NCBI GenBank assembly: GCA_004519485.1
Contig: CP038106.1
Span: forward strand, 1,065,501 to 1,129,500
Direction of reading: 5' to 3'
DNA from: Nannochloropsis oceanica
Lineage: Eukaryota; Sar; Eustigmatophyceae; Eustigmatales; Monodopsidaceae
Length of the DNA: 64,000 nucleotides
The notes under the pieces were generated by a model that saw nothing but the letters and a program-made list of their open reading frames with translations, did no database searches and had not been told where the DNA came from. Shown piece after piece: positions 13,336 to 23,484 of this stretch (positions are counted from its first letter, which is position 1; each line of letters opens with the position of its first letter). The position numbers and the translations under genes are program-made.

Positions 13336-14469
13336 GATCGAGGTGTGTCCACAAACATGATAAACCTTTGTTGTCAGGTACTCGGGAACACGCACTGTCT
13401 TGTAATGCTTTTCGTACGCCTTGATCACCCTCTTGACGGGAATCTCTCCCTTGCCGCTGTGATGCAAGGTTGCTACCCCATGTGCAATGACGGACTTGTT
13501 TTGTTTATCCTGGCCTCTTCAAACCCGCGAAGAAACTATCAAAGCTTCCCCGCTTATACAGTCCTCTCGCGCGCCAACTTCTCCTCACACCTAGCATCCC
13601 ACACTCATTGGCAATGCTGTCTAATCAGCTCCCGATGTGCACTTCGAAGATCAGGATAACAGATCTTCATCGAAGTCTTCGACAAAGCATTGATTATGTC
13701 GCGGAGTGGAATCTCTCAAGATTTGAACTTCACGTTGCACTCGTTGATCCACCCCTTCTCATCATACTCATTCCGCGTCAACTTTTTAATTTTACCGGTC
13801 CGAGAGTCCAGTGCCGTAACCAGGTTGACACCACCGGGATCGATCGCGACAATGCGTGGGTCTCCATCCTGTTGCGGGTATTCCCACCTCTGTTGTCGCT
13901 CCTTCTCCTGTTTCTCTTTCGCCACGCTTAAATAGACCGACAACGAGAAACCATCCGTCGCAATCCGGTCATTAAACTCACCCCGATTCCGAAGGTCTCT
14001 GACTCTGAAGGTCTCGTCCCATGCAGTCTTTACAAGATCAACATCCGCGCGAAGATCGCTCTCACTCATCCCTGCCAGACGCTTTAACCAGGCGGGACAT
14101 TCTGCCTCCGACTCTGCCTCGTCCATCTCTTCCGGCGTACCTCTCACCACCTTCAGTATAAGATAAGAAGTCTTGTTGTCGACCACCATAAAATGGCGCT
14201 TGATGCTGGAGACTGGTGCGATTGCAAAGCCCTGATGGCCAGGATTCCCTCCGTTCTCCACTTGCATTTCGGGATTGTCCCTTATTTCCCGTGTACCTCC
14301 ACATACTTTTGATGGTACCCGTGCAATATGTGGTACACGTACGAGAGATTGGCCCTTTCGCTGAGAATTTGTGCGTGATATCCAGGCAGGCGGGACTCAC
14401 CGGGCTTAAGAAGCCGTCGTTCCTCGTTGATGAAGGATCGGACCTTTTCCGGGATCTAGATCACAGGGC

Positions 14470-14830
14470 CTCCGCCGCCTGCCCCCTCTCCATCCTCCCT
14501 CCCCCCCCTTTCTGCTGCTCGTGCTCGTGCTTTTGTTGTTGCTGTTGATTTTGCTGCTGTTGCTGTTGTTGTTGTTGTTGTTGTTGTTGCTGCTGCTGTT
14601 GTTGCTGCTGTTGTTGCTGCTGCTGCCGCTGCTGCTGCTGCTGTTTTTGCTCCAGCTGCTTTTTCTCTTGCTGCTGCTGCTGCTGCTGCTGCTGCTACTG
14701 CTACTACTACTACTACTACTACTGCTTTTCTCGATTCTCCTACTCCTTCACTTCCTCCTCTTCCCCCCCTCCCCCCTACTCCCCCCCTTCCCTCCTCCTT
14801 TCTCCCCTCCTCCCCCCCTTTCCCCGCCTG
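14470..14830. repeat. CTG/TTG trinucleotide expansion block
   Basis: Plus-strand (CTG)n/(TTG)n/(CTA)n tracts at about 14525-14730 are followed by CT-rich sequence to 14830. They interrupt the N-terminal half of the Fanzor-like gene. The plus-strand poly-Leu frame here is an artefact of the repeat. Confidence 0.85.
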
Positions 14831-15435
14831 GTTTTCGTTGCGCCGCCTTTTACGGGACATCGCAGGTCCTTTCCAGCAGTCAATAAGGCATTGAACACGG
14901 TAAGATGACACTTTCTGTGACTCCAATCCGTGATCTCGAAGCCAGAATTACACATAATCCCGTCCTCGACAAACAATTGAGGTCCATGTCGACGCTGCCA
15001 AATTCGTGGAATAGAGCTGTACCGCTATAGTGATGACCTGTTTACCACCACTGCACCGGTGAATGAACAAATAATTCTTTTATTTATCTGGAGAACATCC
15101 TTCACGACTTTGCGGTAAGCTGCGTTTGATATTTGGCGTCCAACTTCTAACCCTTCAGTGAAGGAGGCGGTAACGAACGTTCGGTCCAGCTTTAGAAGGG
15201 CGATTTGTTCCTCAACTGGATGATTGTAGTTGTGTTGGAGGTAGCAATGCCACACCTTATTTACCAGGAGTGATCCTCTTACGATGATTTCGAACGTGCT
15301 CCGAATCTGCGCTCCAGGGTTTCGATGAGCACTGCTTTTATTGTCGGCTACCAACCAGGCGCCAGTCGCTCGAGAAGACAACACTTCATGCATTGCATCT
15401 CCAGAGTTCCCTGCAATCTCTTCCGCCCGGCCCAA

Positions 15436-16645
15436 TCCGTTCGATTAGCTTAAGCAGTCTCAGTTGACTTGAACATTTCCGTGTTTTTGGACGCGGGGGG
15501 GAAAGAGGGACATGTAGAACCGCGAAAATCTGGTGAAGAAGGTTGAATGGCCTATTTGAAGGATCACCATTCCAACTCCACAGACCAAGGCACACAAATG
15601 AAGATGATGTCCACGTAAAAGCTCGTCGCCCCGAGGAGGGCGTGCAGTAGTAAAAGGTGTGTAGGATGGGGCTACAAATTGTAGGCGCCAATAAGTCATC
15701 CCGGTAATGAACAGATGTATGATGGGCAGGCAAGGTGCCCCCTCTGATCCAATGACTTTCTTATGAAGGGTGCGGTGTTGTCCACGGCACAAGGGCAAAT
15801 ATAAATTGTCTCCGTGGTGCTGATAGGACAGGGAAATGATTGTAGGAGGCAGGTGTGGCGCGGGAAGGAAATACTTTTCAAGGGAGGCAGCACCATGCAC
15901 GCTTGTTTCGATGCCCACTGCCACTCTGGTGATGCCATGGTGCTGTCGTTCTCTTCCAGGATGTCATAGGGGGACACCTGTGGGTGTGTGGGTGTGGGGG
16001 ATATGGTGGTGGGTTGTTGTCGGTGGGGGATGTGTGGGTGGTGGCGGCGGCAGTAAAAAAAGCACCAAATGCTATGCAAGGGAGGCGACGCCACGCACGC
16101 TTATCTCGGCTCTTTGAAGGAGGAGAAGGCATTCTGTTACATCATGTAGACCACTGTACTGGTAGTGCAGCAGCTGTTGCTCAACATGCAACAAATGACC
16201 TGAAGTCAACTCCCTTGTACGCATGCCCCGTCCCGGAGTGTCCGAAAAGGTGGTCATCATATTTTTTGCAAGCAGGGAGAAGTAGTCAACATTTTCATTT
16301 TCCGTGGGGGGAGCTCAGTGACTCGTTCGGATTTGGGGCGGGATGTGCTCACAGTATCTAACGCGCTGGCCAGATTTCATATCATGCTTTGTTTCTGCTT
16401 GACTTACATCCAAGGCCATATACTTTGATTGATGACTTTAAAGAAGGTGGGACTTTCCAGGGCTATTTAATAGTGCCTGGTTTGTCGAGGGCGCAAGTAT
16501 AACCCATGAAAAAAGCAAACGCACGCATGCGCACGCTGGAATCCCCGAAAGATTCGAAAGCTTTGAGCCTAGCCTTTCCGTTTTCCCCAATGGGTCGTGA
16601 AAATGTGCGGCCTGAACGGTAAGATACATAATTTAGCGTTAAGTT
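15436..16645. other. Accessory region without supported gene
   Basis: No coding frame with recognisable domains. An imperfect direct repeat of about 32 bp (AAGGGAGGC...CACGCTT) occurs near 15888 and again near 16078. Between them is a GT-rich stretch (GGGTGTGTGGGTGTGGGGG) at about 15980-16050. Confidence 0.45.
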
Positions 16646-17336
16646 ATGTCGTTTTTGTCACACACATATGATACTCTAGTACTTGATCATTGTCTGGAGT
16701 CTTTTTTGGGCATTCTTTCAACACAAGGTACGTGCCCTGTGGCCCATCATACGTGCCCTGTAGCCCATCATACGTGCCCTATGGCCCATCGTGCCTTTCC
16801 GACTGTAGCCACCCTCCAAATTTACTCGCCTAACTCTCTCGCTTCGCCACCACTATACACCCACACCTACAGGCAGTCATATATCTCAGCCTAATAGGCA
16901 CAGTCCTGGTGCTGGCCACGTTGTGGTCCTCGTCTCGGGCTCAGGCAGGTAAGCTGGGGATGACGAGAAAGACGACGAGGGCGAGGACCGAGGCGGGAGG
17001 TCAAGCAATGAAGTGGATTTGTGTGCACGGGCTAACTTAATCAAGCACTAAAAATTGTCCTACATCTCCCTTGTGTGCATTAGCGAGACAGTAACGTTTA
17101 CGCTAGACGCAATAAAAATGCGGTGTCGGCATATGGTAGCAGAAAGCCATCACGACCTTTTCGGCATTAAGTGGACGGAAACCCTCCTGCTGCATTCTGT
17201 ACAAGACGTGGCTACGACCTGCACCGTACAAATTACGAACGGCGAGGGGTCGTTGTGGGACGTACCCCTCTTCAATCACATTTTCCTGCCCTACCACAGG
17301 CCCAGTGCAGGCCCGTATACCCTGTCAGTATCATAA
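16646..17336 (+). CDS. Candidate three-exon hypothetical protein (weak)
   Basis: Model: join(16646..16727,16873..16948,17084..17336), 136 aa. The ATG at 16646 opens an exon ending at a GTACGT donor; a CTACAG acceptor, a CAG/GTAAGC donor and a TTAG acceptor link two more exons in consistent phase. The last exon encodes a continuous 84-residue segment with alternating hydrophobic residues (TCTVQITNGEGSLWDVPLF), possibly a beta-rich fold. No family is recognised. Phase agreement at two junctions can occur by chance, and an alternative frame of exon 2 gives a signal-peptide-like stretch without a Met. I keep it only as a candidate. Confidence 0.25.
16729..16795. repeat. 21-bp tandem repeat, three copies
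   Basis: Three near-identical units of ACGTGCCCTGTGGCCCATC plus AT follow each other with one or two substitutions per copy. They lie within the first intron of the weak candidate gene above. Confidence 0.85.
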
Positions 17337-17720
17337 TCTCTACTTTCTCATTGGGTGCTCATGTTTCTTTATAGCCTTTATCCCTCAAGACATTCAATTT
17401 TTGCTGCTGACCCTTTCGAATCGAACATAACAGAGGTGAACCCTGCGTCCGTCTGTGCCCCTTCCCTTTGGTCCTCTCTAGGGCCAGCTTTCCTCCCATT
17501 TCCTCCCCACTTCTTTCTCCCCTCCATTTGCAAATGAATTTTAATGTCATACATACTTACAAAATCACGATTTACTTTTCCCATCTGAAAAAGAATCAAT
17601 CCGCCGTATCCCTCACATACCGCGGCCTTTCCTTCCACCTGTTCCCTAGGCATTTTTTAGACCTCCCTCTTTCCTCCCCTTCTCCGTCCCTTTCTCTTCC
17701 CCTTCTCCAGGCCCTCATTC
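17337..17720. other. No gene seen
   Basis: CT-rich sequence without a supported gene on either strand. Confidence 0.4.
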
Positions 17721-18017
17721 TTACTCGGACATGGTATCTAAGTAGCGCATCACCTCCCAAAATTGACCGTCATCCGTTCCATCCACCAACATCTGAACCA
17801 CCCCCTTCTCCCTCCCTCCCTCCATCCCTTTCCCCTTCCCTTCCTCCTCCTCCTCGGCCACCACGCTCATCATCCTCCCTCCTTCCCTTCGCCGACGCAA
17901 GCGAAGGACCATCGCCCGCTGCATTGACCACTCTAACAACACCATTGCCGCCATTTTACTCAGAGCTTGGTTCTTATTGCTCAGCGCAGAATCGGCCGTT
18001 CCTCCTCCTCCTCCTCC

Positions 18018-18049
<32 letters not shown>

Positions 18050-18500
18050 CTCCTCCTCCTCCTCCTCCTCCTCTTCCTCCTGCTTCTGCTCCTGCTTCTG
18101 CTGCTGCTGCTGCTACTGCGAAGACGAGCGCGTGACCATCCCCACCCTTCTCGCATGCTTGTGCATGTGTGCTGAAAGAGCAAGCACTCTATCAATTCTC
18201 GTTTGCCTTGGTTGTGGTCCGCCCCTGCGCGCAAGAGTAAGCGCACAACCACGGGTCACTGTCCCTCCATCATCGCCACCAGCGACAGCGTGCTCCCGTC
18301 GCGCGCCGTGGAATCAATCTCCAAGAAATGAGGGGCTTGGGGGAGGAGGGGTGTGGTGAGAAGGAAGAGGAGGCACGCTTCATGCCCTCCAGCGGCGGCG
18401 TGATGAAGCAAGGACCAGTGTCCGCGATCGCGACCACAGGGTTGAGCACCTTGAGAGAAGAAATAACTGGGTGGGATTGAGGTAGATGGAAGATATCAGA
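17721..18500 (-). pseudogene. Ankyrin-repeat gene fragment
   Basis: On the minus strand, segments read like ankyrin repeats. One frame gives LLHHAAAGGHEACLLFLL near 18410-18360, and about 110 bp downstream another gives PVVVRLLLRAGADHNQG, where VRLLLRAGADHN is a typical ankyrin helix-loop. A stop lies between them in the most natural frame (near 18230), and downstream the coding strand runs into a pure AGG-type repeat that would encode poly-Arg. I cannot tell a decayed gene from one with unrecognised introns. Ankyrin repeats mediate protein-protein contacts; no other domain is visible. Confidence 0.4.
17999..18115. repeat. (TCC)n trinucleotide repeat
   Basis: Long run of TCC/TCT units turning into CTG units at its right end, inside the ankyrin fragment region. 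Confidence 0.9.
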
Positions 18501-19121
18501 GAGTGTCCAAATCACTGCACATATTTAAAATTATCGGTCTGATATCGCAGTAGACACATATTTTGACCTCATCTCGCTCCCCTTAAGCCCACCACATGTA
18601 CCGAAGCAGGTTGTAAAGCCCCCGCCGCGCCGCGCATTGGACAGGCAAAATACCATTAAGCCGGGAGTTACCAAGAGGGCGGGATTAAGTGTCCCAGGCT
18701 TTTGACCGCTCCCAAATTATTTTGGAGGGCGGCTTAGAGAATCGGGAGGTTCCAGTGCCCCGCCGTGGTGATGGTGGTGGTCCTAGGGCAGGCAGGGGAC
18801 GGAGCTAATGCAGTTCGGACGTGTGGCGTCATTATGACTGGAGGGTGTGAATGTATATGATGATGAGTTTTAGGGTTGTATGCCGCGAGTCTGAGATGGT
18901 GTGGTGCAGATGGCTGTGAGGCTTTGCGCACGGGCTCAGACTTTCCCCGCTTTCGTACTCTTTCTCTTGAACTTCCCTACTTTACATTCTCAGCACTTAT
19001 TTACTCTCCTTTGCGTACACGACGTGAATCTCTCAAAGCACAGGTCAATCAATCTCTCGGGTGGATCAAGAAACATCACGCGTTGGCCGGATACACCTAG
19101 CCTCTCCACTGCCAAAGCACC
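18501..19121. other. 5' region of ECD gene
   Basis: No coding frame supported. It presumably holds the promoter and 5' UTR of the ecdysoneless gene; no obvious TATA box was found. Confidence 0.4.
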
Positions 19122-21569
19122 ATGGCACCACACCCGCCGCCAAGCTCCGAGCCAGCCTTGGAGGAGTTCATGCGCCCGGACGCCTCTTTCTTGACAGAGT
19201 TGCGGAAACGCGGACAGGAAATGGCGGAAGATTTTGTGGCCTTTGAGCTTTACGTGACGGAGGGGACAGGTTACAAGGAGAATGCCGATGGTCAACAGAA
19301 GACGACAGATCTAGCGAAGTGCGTGGCTGCACGGGTGCTGCACGTCACGGAGACGTATCGGGCAGCGTATCCCTGGCACTTCGAAGCATTCGCGTTCTTC
19401 CCCCTCGAGAACGACTCTCCGACCTTTGAACCCTCCTCCTCCTCCTCCTCCTCCTCCCCCTCCTATCCCTCCTCCTCTTTGACCACCACTTCCCTGCCAC
19501 TCCTGCAAGGCCGTGTATGCGTCGGAGAGAACGTGGAAGACGAATGGTTTGTCGTCTGGCTGCTACAGCAGGCCACAGCAGACCCTGAACTGGCGGCGCT
19601 AGGGTTAACGGCACGAGTGTGGGACGCTGATGGAGATTTCTTGTTGATTCAAGCTGCCTTGGTGATTCCTGATTGGTTGGACCCAGATAACAGTACGTTT
19701 CGTGTCTGGATTCGGGGCGGGCGATTTCATTTTTTATCTGAGGTGCATCATCCGTTGACCGCAGTCACTCGGCCTCTGACGGCACAAAGGGCTTTACTGC
19801 TCTTGGCTTCCTCCTCCTCTTCCTCTTCCTCCCCTACCTCGACGGTAGCACCCTGGCTTGATGGTGTACTGGATGAGCGTCTCGGCATTTATCCCGATGC
19901 CATCGAAGGGTCTAAGCACCGTGCTGCTTGCTATCTCCCTTTATCCATTGCTGTGCTTTTACGGGAGCGACCTTATCTAGTAGCAGCAGCTGTGCGGGCG
20001 TTGCGATCCCGAGAACCAGGAGAGTTGTTGAGAATGATGAAAGGAGAAAGGGGAAGTGGAGGAGGAGGGATGGGAGGAGGGGGTGGGGGAGGGGAGCTGA
20101 GGTTTGAACCTAGGCCGTTGGTGCCTGTGTGTGTGACTTTTTCGAGGTATTTGTTTGGACAGGTGGAGGCGGACGAATTGCAGCCACCAAAGGCCTATTT
20201 GACCGCTATTGCTGATGTCATGACGATGGGAGGAGAAAGGGGGGGAAGAATGGGAGAGAAGAAAGAAGAGGGGAATCGCGGCAGGGACCGAATGAAAGCA
20301 GCAGTGTCAAGAGGAGTGCGATTGGCGTGTGGGTTGGAGATACTCTATTGGAGAAGTAAGCAAGGGGAGGAAAGAGGAAGAGAGGGAGGCCAGGAAGAGT
20401 GGAAGGCGTATTTGGCACGGCTGCAGGGGAAGGGCTTTTGGGATGGAGCCATGGAGGGGTCGAAGGAGTACAGGGAAAGGATGACTCTTGCTAAGAAGGC
20501 CTTTCAGGAGAGAAGAGCCTCCAGCTGTCAAAACGGAGGAGCAGCAGGAGAGAGCGGCGGAGGGGAGGAGACGTATGAGATAATCGACGAAATATTGCTA
20601 AAAGAGGGGGATAAAATGAAAGTGGAGGATTTTGCACAGGCGCTGTCGGAGCTTCGGGCGGATGATGGCGAGGAATGGATGGAAATTGTGCCGGGGGAAT
20701 TGGACGAGTTGTTGGAAAAGTATGGGCAGCCTTTGACGGGAGAAGGAGAAGGAAGGATGTTCTTCGATGATGATGAAGAGGATGCAGAGGAGGAAGAGGA
20801 GGGAGAGGAAGAGGAAGAGAAAGAGGAAGAGGAGGAGGGAGGGAGGGATGGAAGGGGGGAGGACTTGAAATCGATGGTAGAGGGGATGAAGCATTTTATA
20901 GGCGCCATGGCTGGGTTAGAGGGAGCGGAGATAACGGGAGGGAGGAGAGCGAGCACCAGTGACGATGGCAATGGTCTTAGAGCTGCAAAGAAGGGCGAGG
21001 ACGTGAGCTTTGATGTGAGTCGGTTATTGGACATTTTGGAAGGGCGATATATAGAGAGGAGTTCGCGGGCGGGGATGATGGTGGGAAGGACGGAGGGAGG
21101 GATGCACTTGGGCAATGAGGAGGATGGAGAAGAGGAGGTGGAGATGGTAGGTCGTTCAAAGGAGAGAGTGTACACACGCGAAGTCAAAGTGAAGAGTTGG
21201 AATGGAGGGGACAGCGACGATGAAGACGATAGTGACGAGGAGGAGGAAGAGGATGAAAGGGAAGGAGAGAAGGAGGAGAAGGAAGCGATGGAGGCGTACA
21301 TAACACAGATGGAACGGGAGCTGAAGGGCACGACTTTGGCTTATACGTTTGACCGCGTGCCACGTGCGTGTGCAAATGGGGACGGTGAAAAGCGTGACAA
21401 ACTCGAGAAAGAAGAGGAGAATGTGGACGAAGATGAAGAGCTACCACCGGTCGATGTGGATTTGAACTTAGTGAGACACTTGCTCGAATCTGTGGCGGCA
21501 CAAGGCTCACTTCCGGGTCCCGCCTCTAATATGTTGGGTGAGGTGATGAAGAGTATGGAGGCCGATTAG
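19122..21569 (+). CDS. ECD: Ecdysoneless / SGT1 homologue (ECD)
   Basis: ECD is a conserved eukaryotic factor linked to spliceosome (PRPF8) stability, transcription and cell cycle control. The single exon encodes 815 aa; the ATG has a good context (CACCATGG). The N-terminal conserved domain shows the family signature EDEWFVVWLLQQATA, then ARVWDADGDFLLIQAA, PDWLDPDNSTFRVWIRGGRF and HPLTAVTRPL. A middle region carries KHRAACYLPLSIAVLLRERP and FEPRPLVPVCVTFSRYLFGQV. The C-terminal part is strongly acidic, as in other ECD proteins, with long Asp/Glu runs at about residues 545-575 and 690-730, and ends in a conserved-looking VDLNLVRHLLESVAAQGSLPGPASNMLGEVM. Lineage-specific poly-Ser and poly-Gly inserts interrupt the conserved domain. 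Confidence 0.9.
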   Translation: MAPHPPPSSEPALEEFMRPDASFLTELRKRGQEMAEDFVAFELYVTEGTGYKENADGQQKTTDLAKCVAARVLHVTETYRAAYPWHFEAFAFFPLENDSPTFEPSSSSSSSSPSYPSSSLTTTSLPLLQGRVCVGENVEDEWFVVWLLQQATADPELAALGLTARVWDADGDFLLIQAALVIPDWLDPDNSTFRVWIRGGRFHFLSEVHHPLTAVTRPLTAQRALLLLASSSSSSSSPTSTVAPWLDGVLDERLGIYPDAIEGSKHRAACYLPLSIAVLLRERPYLVAAAVRALRSREPGELLRMMKGERGSGGGGMGGGGGGGELRFEPRPLVPVCVTFSRYLFGQVEADELQPPKAYLTAIADVMTMGGERGGRMGEKKEEGNRGRDRMKAAVSRGVRLACGLEILYWRSKQGEERGREGGQEEWKAYLARLQGKGFWDGAMEGSKEYRERMTLAKKAFQERRASSCQNGGAAGESGGGEETYEIIDEILLKEGDKMKVEDFAQALSELRADDGEEWMEIVPGELDELLEKYGQPLTGEGEGRMFFDDDEEDAEEEEEGEEEEEKEEEEEGGRDGRGEDLKSMVEGMKHFIGAMAGLEGAEITGGRRASTSDDGNGLRAAKKGEDVSFDVSRLLDILEGRYIERSSRAGMMVGRTEGGMHLGNEEDGEEEVEMVGRSKERVYTREVKVKSWNGGDSDDEDDSDEEEEEDEREGEKEEKEAMEAYITQMERELKGTTLAYTFDRVPRACANGDGEKRDKLEKEEENVDEDEELPPVDVDLNLVRHLLESVAAQGSLPGPASNMLGEVMKSMEAD

Positions 21570-22062
21570 GAAGTGAGAGGGGGGAAATAGGTAAAAGGGG
21601 AAAGCAGGGATTCAAGAGCATACGCTATCAATGACGATGAAATAAAAATGACAAAGAATGAAAGAAAGAAAGCACCCATACAAAATGTTGTCAATCGTGA
21701 TGATCTTGCTTTTGCTTTCACCTGGGAGGCCAATGGGCGCTCATGATTTGCGTATGGGATGTCACCAACTTGCTTCCTCGTGCGTGCCACTGCAGGTTCT
21801 TCCTCACTGCAGCCTCACGTTATCTGCATACAGCCCGAGTCCTGGACAATCGGTGGACCTGAGATAAATCTGGCGCACGTGTCAATTAGGATCACTGGAC
21901 TACATCTGAGTACACTCCCTACATCGCGCACGCGATTCCGACCTCATAAAGGACTCTTTACACTATCTACAGATCCTCGATTTTTTGGGTGAATTTGCGG
22001 GCGGCACTTATGTGGTCTTTTTCTCCCGGACTGGGCGCTCTTAGACGGGAAGCAAAGAAGGC
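21570..22062. other. Intergenic after ECD
   Basis: 3' flank of ECD; no gene seen. Confidence 0.4.
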
Positions 22063-22196
22063 TGAATCCCGTCACCCGGGGCGTTCATTTTGGTGCTCAT
22101 AAATATGATAGAAGTAGATGTCATCGTGCCAGCGGCGATCAAGACCTCCAAAAAATGAAAAGAACAAAAATTTTACACAACTTTCTGTATAGTCCG
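22063..22196. repeat. Diverged right arm of fold-back element
   Basis: This stretch resembles the right arm of the element at 23087-23484: it shares CCCGGGGCG, TTTTGGTGCTCA, ATATGATAGAAG..GATGTCA and a terminal ACAACTTTCTGTATAGTCCG, with small deletions. No matching left arm was found upstream. Confidence 0.6.
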
Positions 22197-22812
22197 TTAG
22201 GACCTCCTTTCCCCCCCTCAATTATGTTCCTTACATTATGACAATGCAGCGCATGTCCCCAGTTCCTGGTTTTATTTAGCTGTATCTGACATACTTGTCT
22301 GCTTATGCGTGGGACTCGTAAAGTCTCTGGGAAGTGAATAGAGCTGAGCTTCAGAGACTGTAATTGGGCCTCACCAGGTCGTCGTACGCTGCGCGACCTC
22401 AAATTTGAATATACAAAGCACACTAGTCTCCATGTAAAGTATATGTCCGATTCCAGGGCTATCGATTTAGCTGCCATGCAAGTGGCACATATGTGCGCTT
22501 GTGTTACGGACTTTAAGCTTCCGTGGAGAAAAATCTAAATGAGACAAAACTGCTGGGGAGGCAGAAACTCGGTTCTTGCCAACTATCACGCCCGATGCGG
22601 ACCTCAAGAAGGTGTCTCCATCCTGAACAGATGTTGTTTGATTCCTAGAGTATCGATAGTTGGCAATATGCCGCCATGCGGATAATCGGGAACCCTCCCG
22701 GAGCCTCAGGAATGGTGCCAAGACTGAAACAAATTGTATTTTCGTGTTAGTACGCGCGATTCCGACGATGACTTGACCCATATTTCACTCCTGAATCATC
22801 AAAGCGCGAAAC
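22197..22812. other. Intergenic, no gene seen
   Basis: No frame of coding character; no tRNA-like structure recognised. Confidence 0.4.
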
Positions 22813-22927
22813 GCGTTAATCAATACAAAAACAACAAAAATAACATAAACCGTACGGACTATACAGAAAGTTATGTAAGTTTCTTGCTTTTTTTACTTTT
22901 TTGGGGTTTTAATCACCATTACGAGCC
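22813..22927. repeat. Direct repeat copy 1 (solo left arm of fold-back element)
   Basis: About 115 bp nearly identical to 23037-23151, from GCGTTAATCAAT through CGTACGGACTATACAGAAAG and TTACTTTTTTGGGGTTTT to ACGAGCC. It contains the outer part of the left arm of the fold-back element. Confidence 0.85.
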
Positions 22928-23036
22928 GACCTGCCGGGGTGAAGTGTTCGTGGTGGGGTGAGGGAGGAGGACGAAGCGAAATAGGTGGTCTAGAGCCAAT
23001 GAATGGTCCAGACCCTGACGCAAACAATACGACGGC

Positions 23037-23151
23037 GCGTTAATCAATGCAAAAACACCAAAAATAACATAAACCGTACGGACTATACAGAAAGTTATGT
23101 AAGTTTTTTGCTCTTTTTACTTTTTTGGGGTTTTAATCACCATAACGAGCC
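23037..23151. repeat. Direct repeat copy 2, overlapping left arm of fold-back element
   Basis: Second copy of the 115-bp repeat, 224 bp downstream of the first, with only a few substitutions. Confidence 0.85.
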
Positions 23152-23484
23152 TTGTCACCGGCATAAAGACATCTCCTTCTATCATATTTTGAGCACCAAA
23201 TAAGCCCGCCCCGCATGACGGGGAAGCTGCAGGCATCATTCCCACTCGTTGGCGCGGGATGACCGGCAGCCAAAGGAGCTGATTGTTTAGAGCGGGATGG
23301 CGTCATCGTCCCGCGAAAACGCCAGTGGCCTGATGCCGGCAGCTTCCCCGTCATGCGGGGCGGGCTTATTTTGGTGCTCAAAATATGATAGAAGGAGATG
23401 TCACTATGCCGGTGGCAAGGCTCGTAATGGTAATTAAAACCCTAAAAAAGTAAAAAGAGCAAAAAACTTACATAACTTTCTGTT
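23087..23484. mobile_element. Fold-back (long inverted-repeat) element, about 400 bp
   Basis: The left arm (from ACAGAAAGTTATGTAAG at 23087) and right arm (ending CTTACATAACTTTCTGT at 23484) are reverse complements over about 150 bp or more with few mismatches. Shared blocks include TGACATCTCCTTCTATCATA-like sequence (the left arm reads AGACATC) and GCCCGCCCCGCATGACGGGG. Pairing weakens toward the centre near 23240-23320. The element has no coding capacity. Partial copies lie at 22063-22196 and 22813-22927, so it is a family. I could not define a target-site duplication. Non-autonomous fold-back MITEs have this form. Confidence 0.75.

Larger units (their letters stand above)
12397..15435 (-). 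pseudogene. Fanzor/TnpB-like RNA-guided nuclease gene, degraded
   Basis: Fanzors are eukaryotic relatives of transposon TnpB that cut DNA guided by an RNA from the element's end. Reading the minus strand from 15435, pieces in several frames follow the family order. An N-terminal segment has VNKVWHCYLQHNYNH and KLDRTFVTASF. A helical segment has KVRSFINEERRLLKPGESRL and LSYVYHILHGYHQKYVEVHG. FAIAPVSSIKRHFMVVDN precedes RuvC-I, IVAIDPGGVNLVTAL, at about 13840. A RuvC-II-like GKGEIPVKRVIKAYEKHYK lies near 13440, then VPEYLTTKVYHVCG, the first zinc-ribbon half. The second half CRCETC and RuvC-III FASRDGNRACNILRAF lie near 12540. Two low-complexity blocks split it (12600-13330 and 14470-14830), and several in-frame stops and frame changes occur, so this copy looks inactive unless introns explain some breaks. 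I saw no element ends. Confidence 0.7.

Noticed and set aside
12442-13659. Long plus-strand Leu/Pro/Ser-rich open frame (405 codons)
   Set aside because: It runs through the CT-rich repeat opposite the Fanzor zinc ribbon; composition is explained by the repeat and no domain is present.
14521-14886. Plus-strand poly-Leu frame
   Set aside because: Direct translation of the CTG/TTG repeat; no start context or flanking coding sequence.
16729-16795. CRISPR-like array
   Set aside because: The units are contiguous 21-bp tandem copies without spacers, in a eukaryotic nuclear context.
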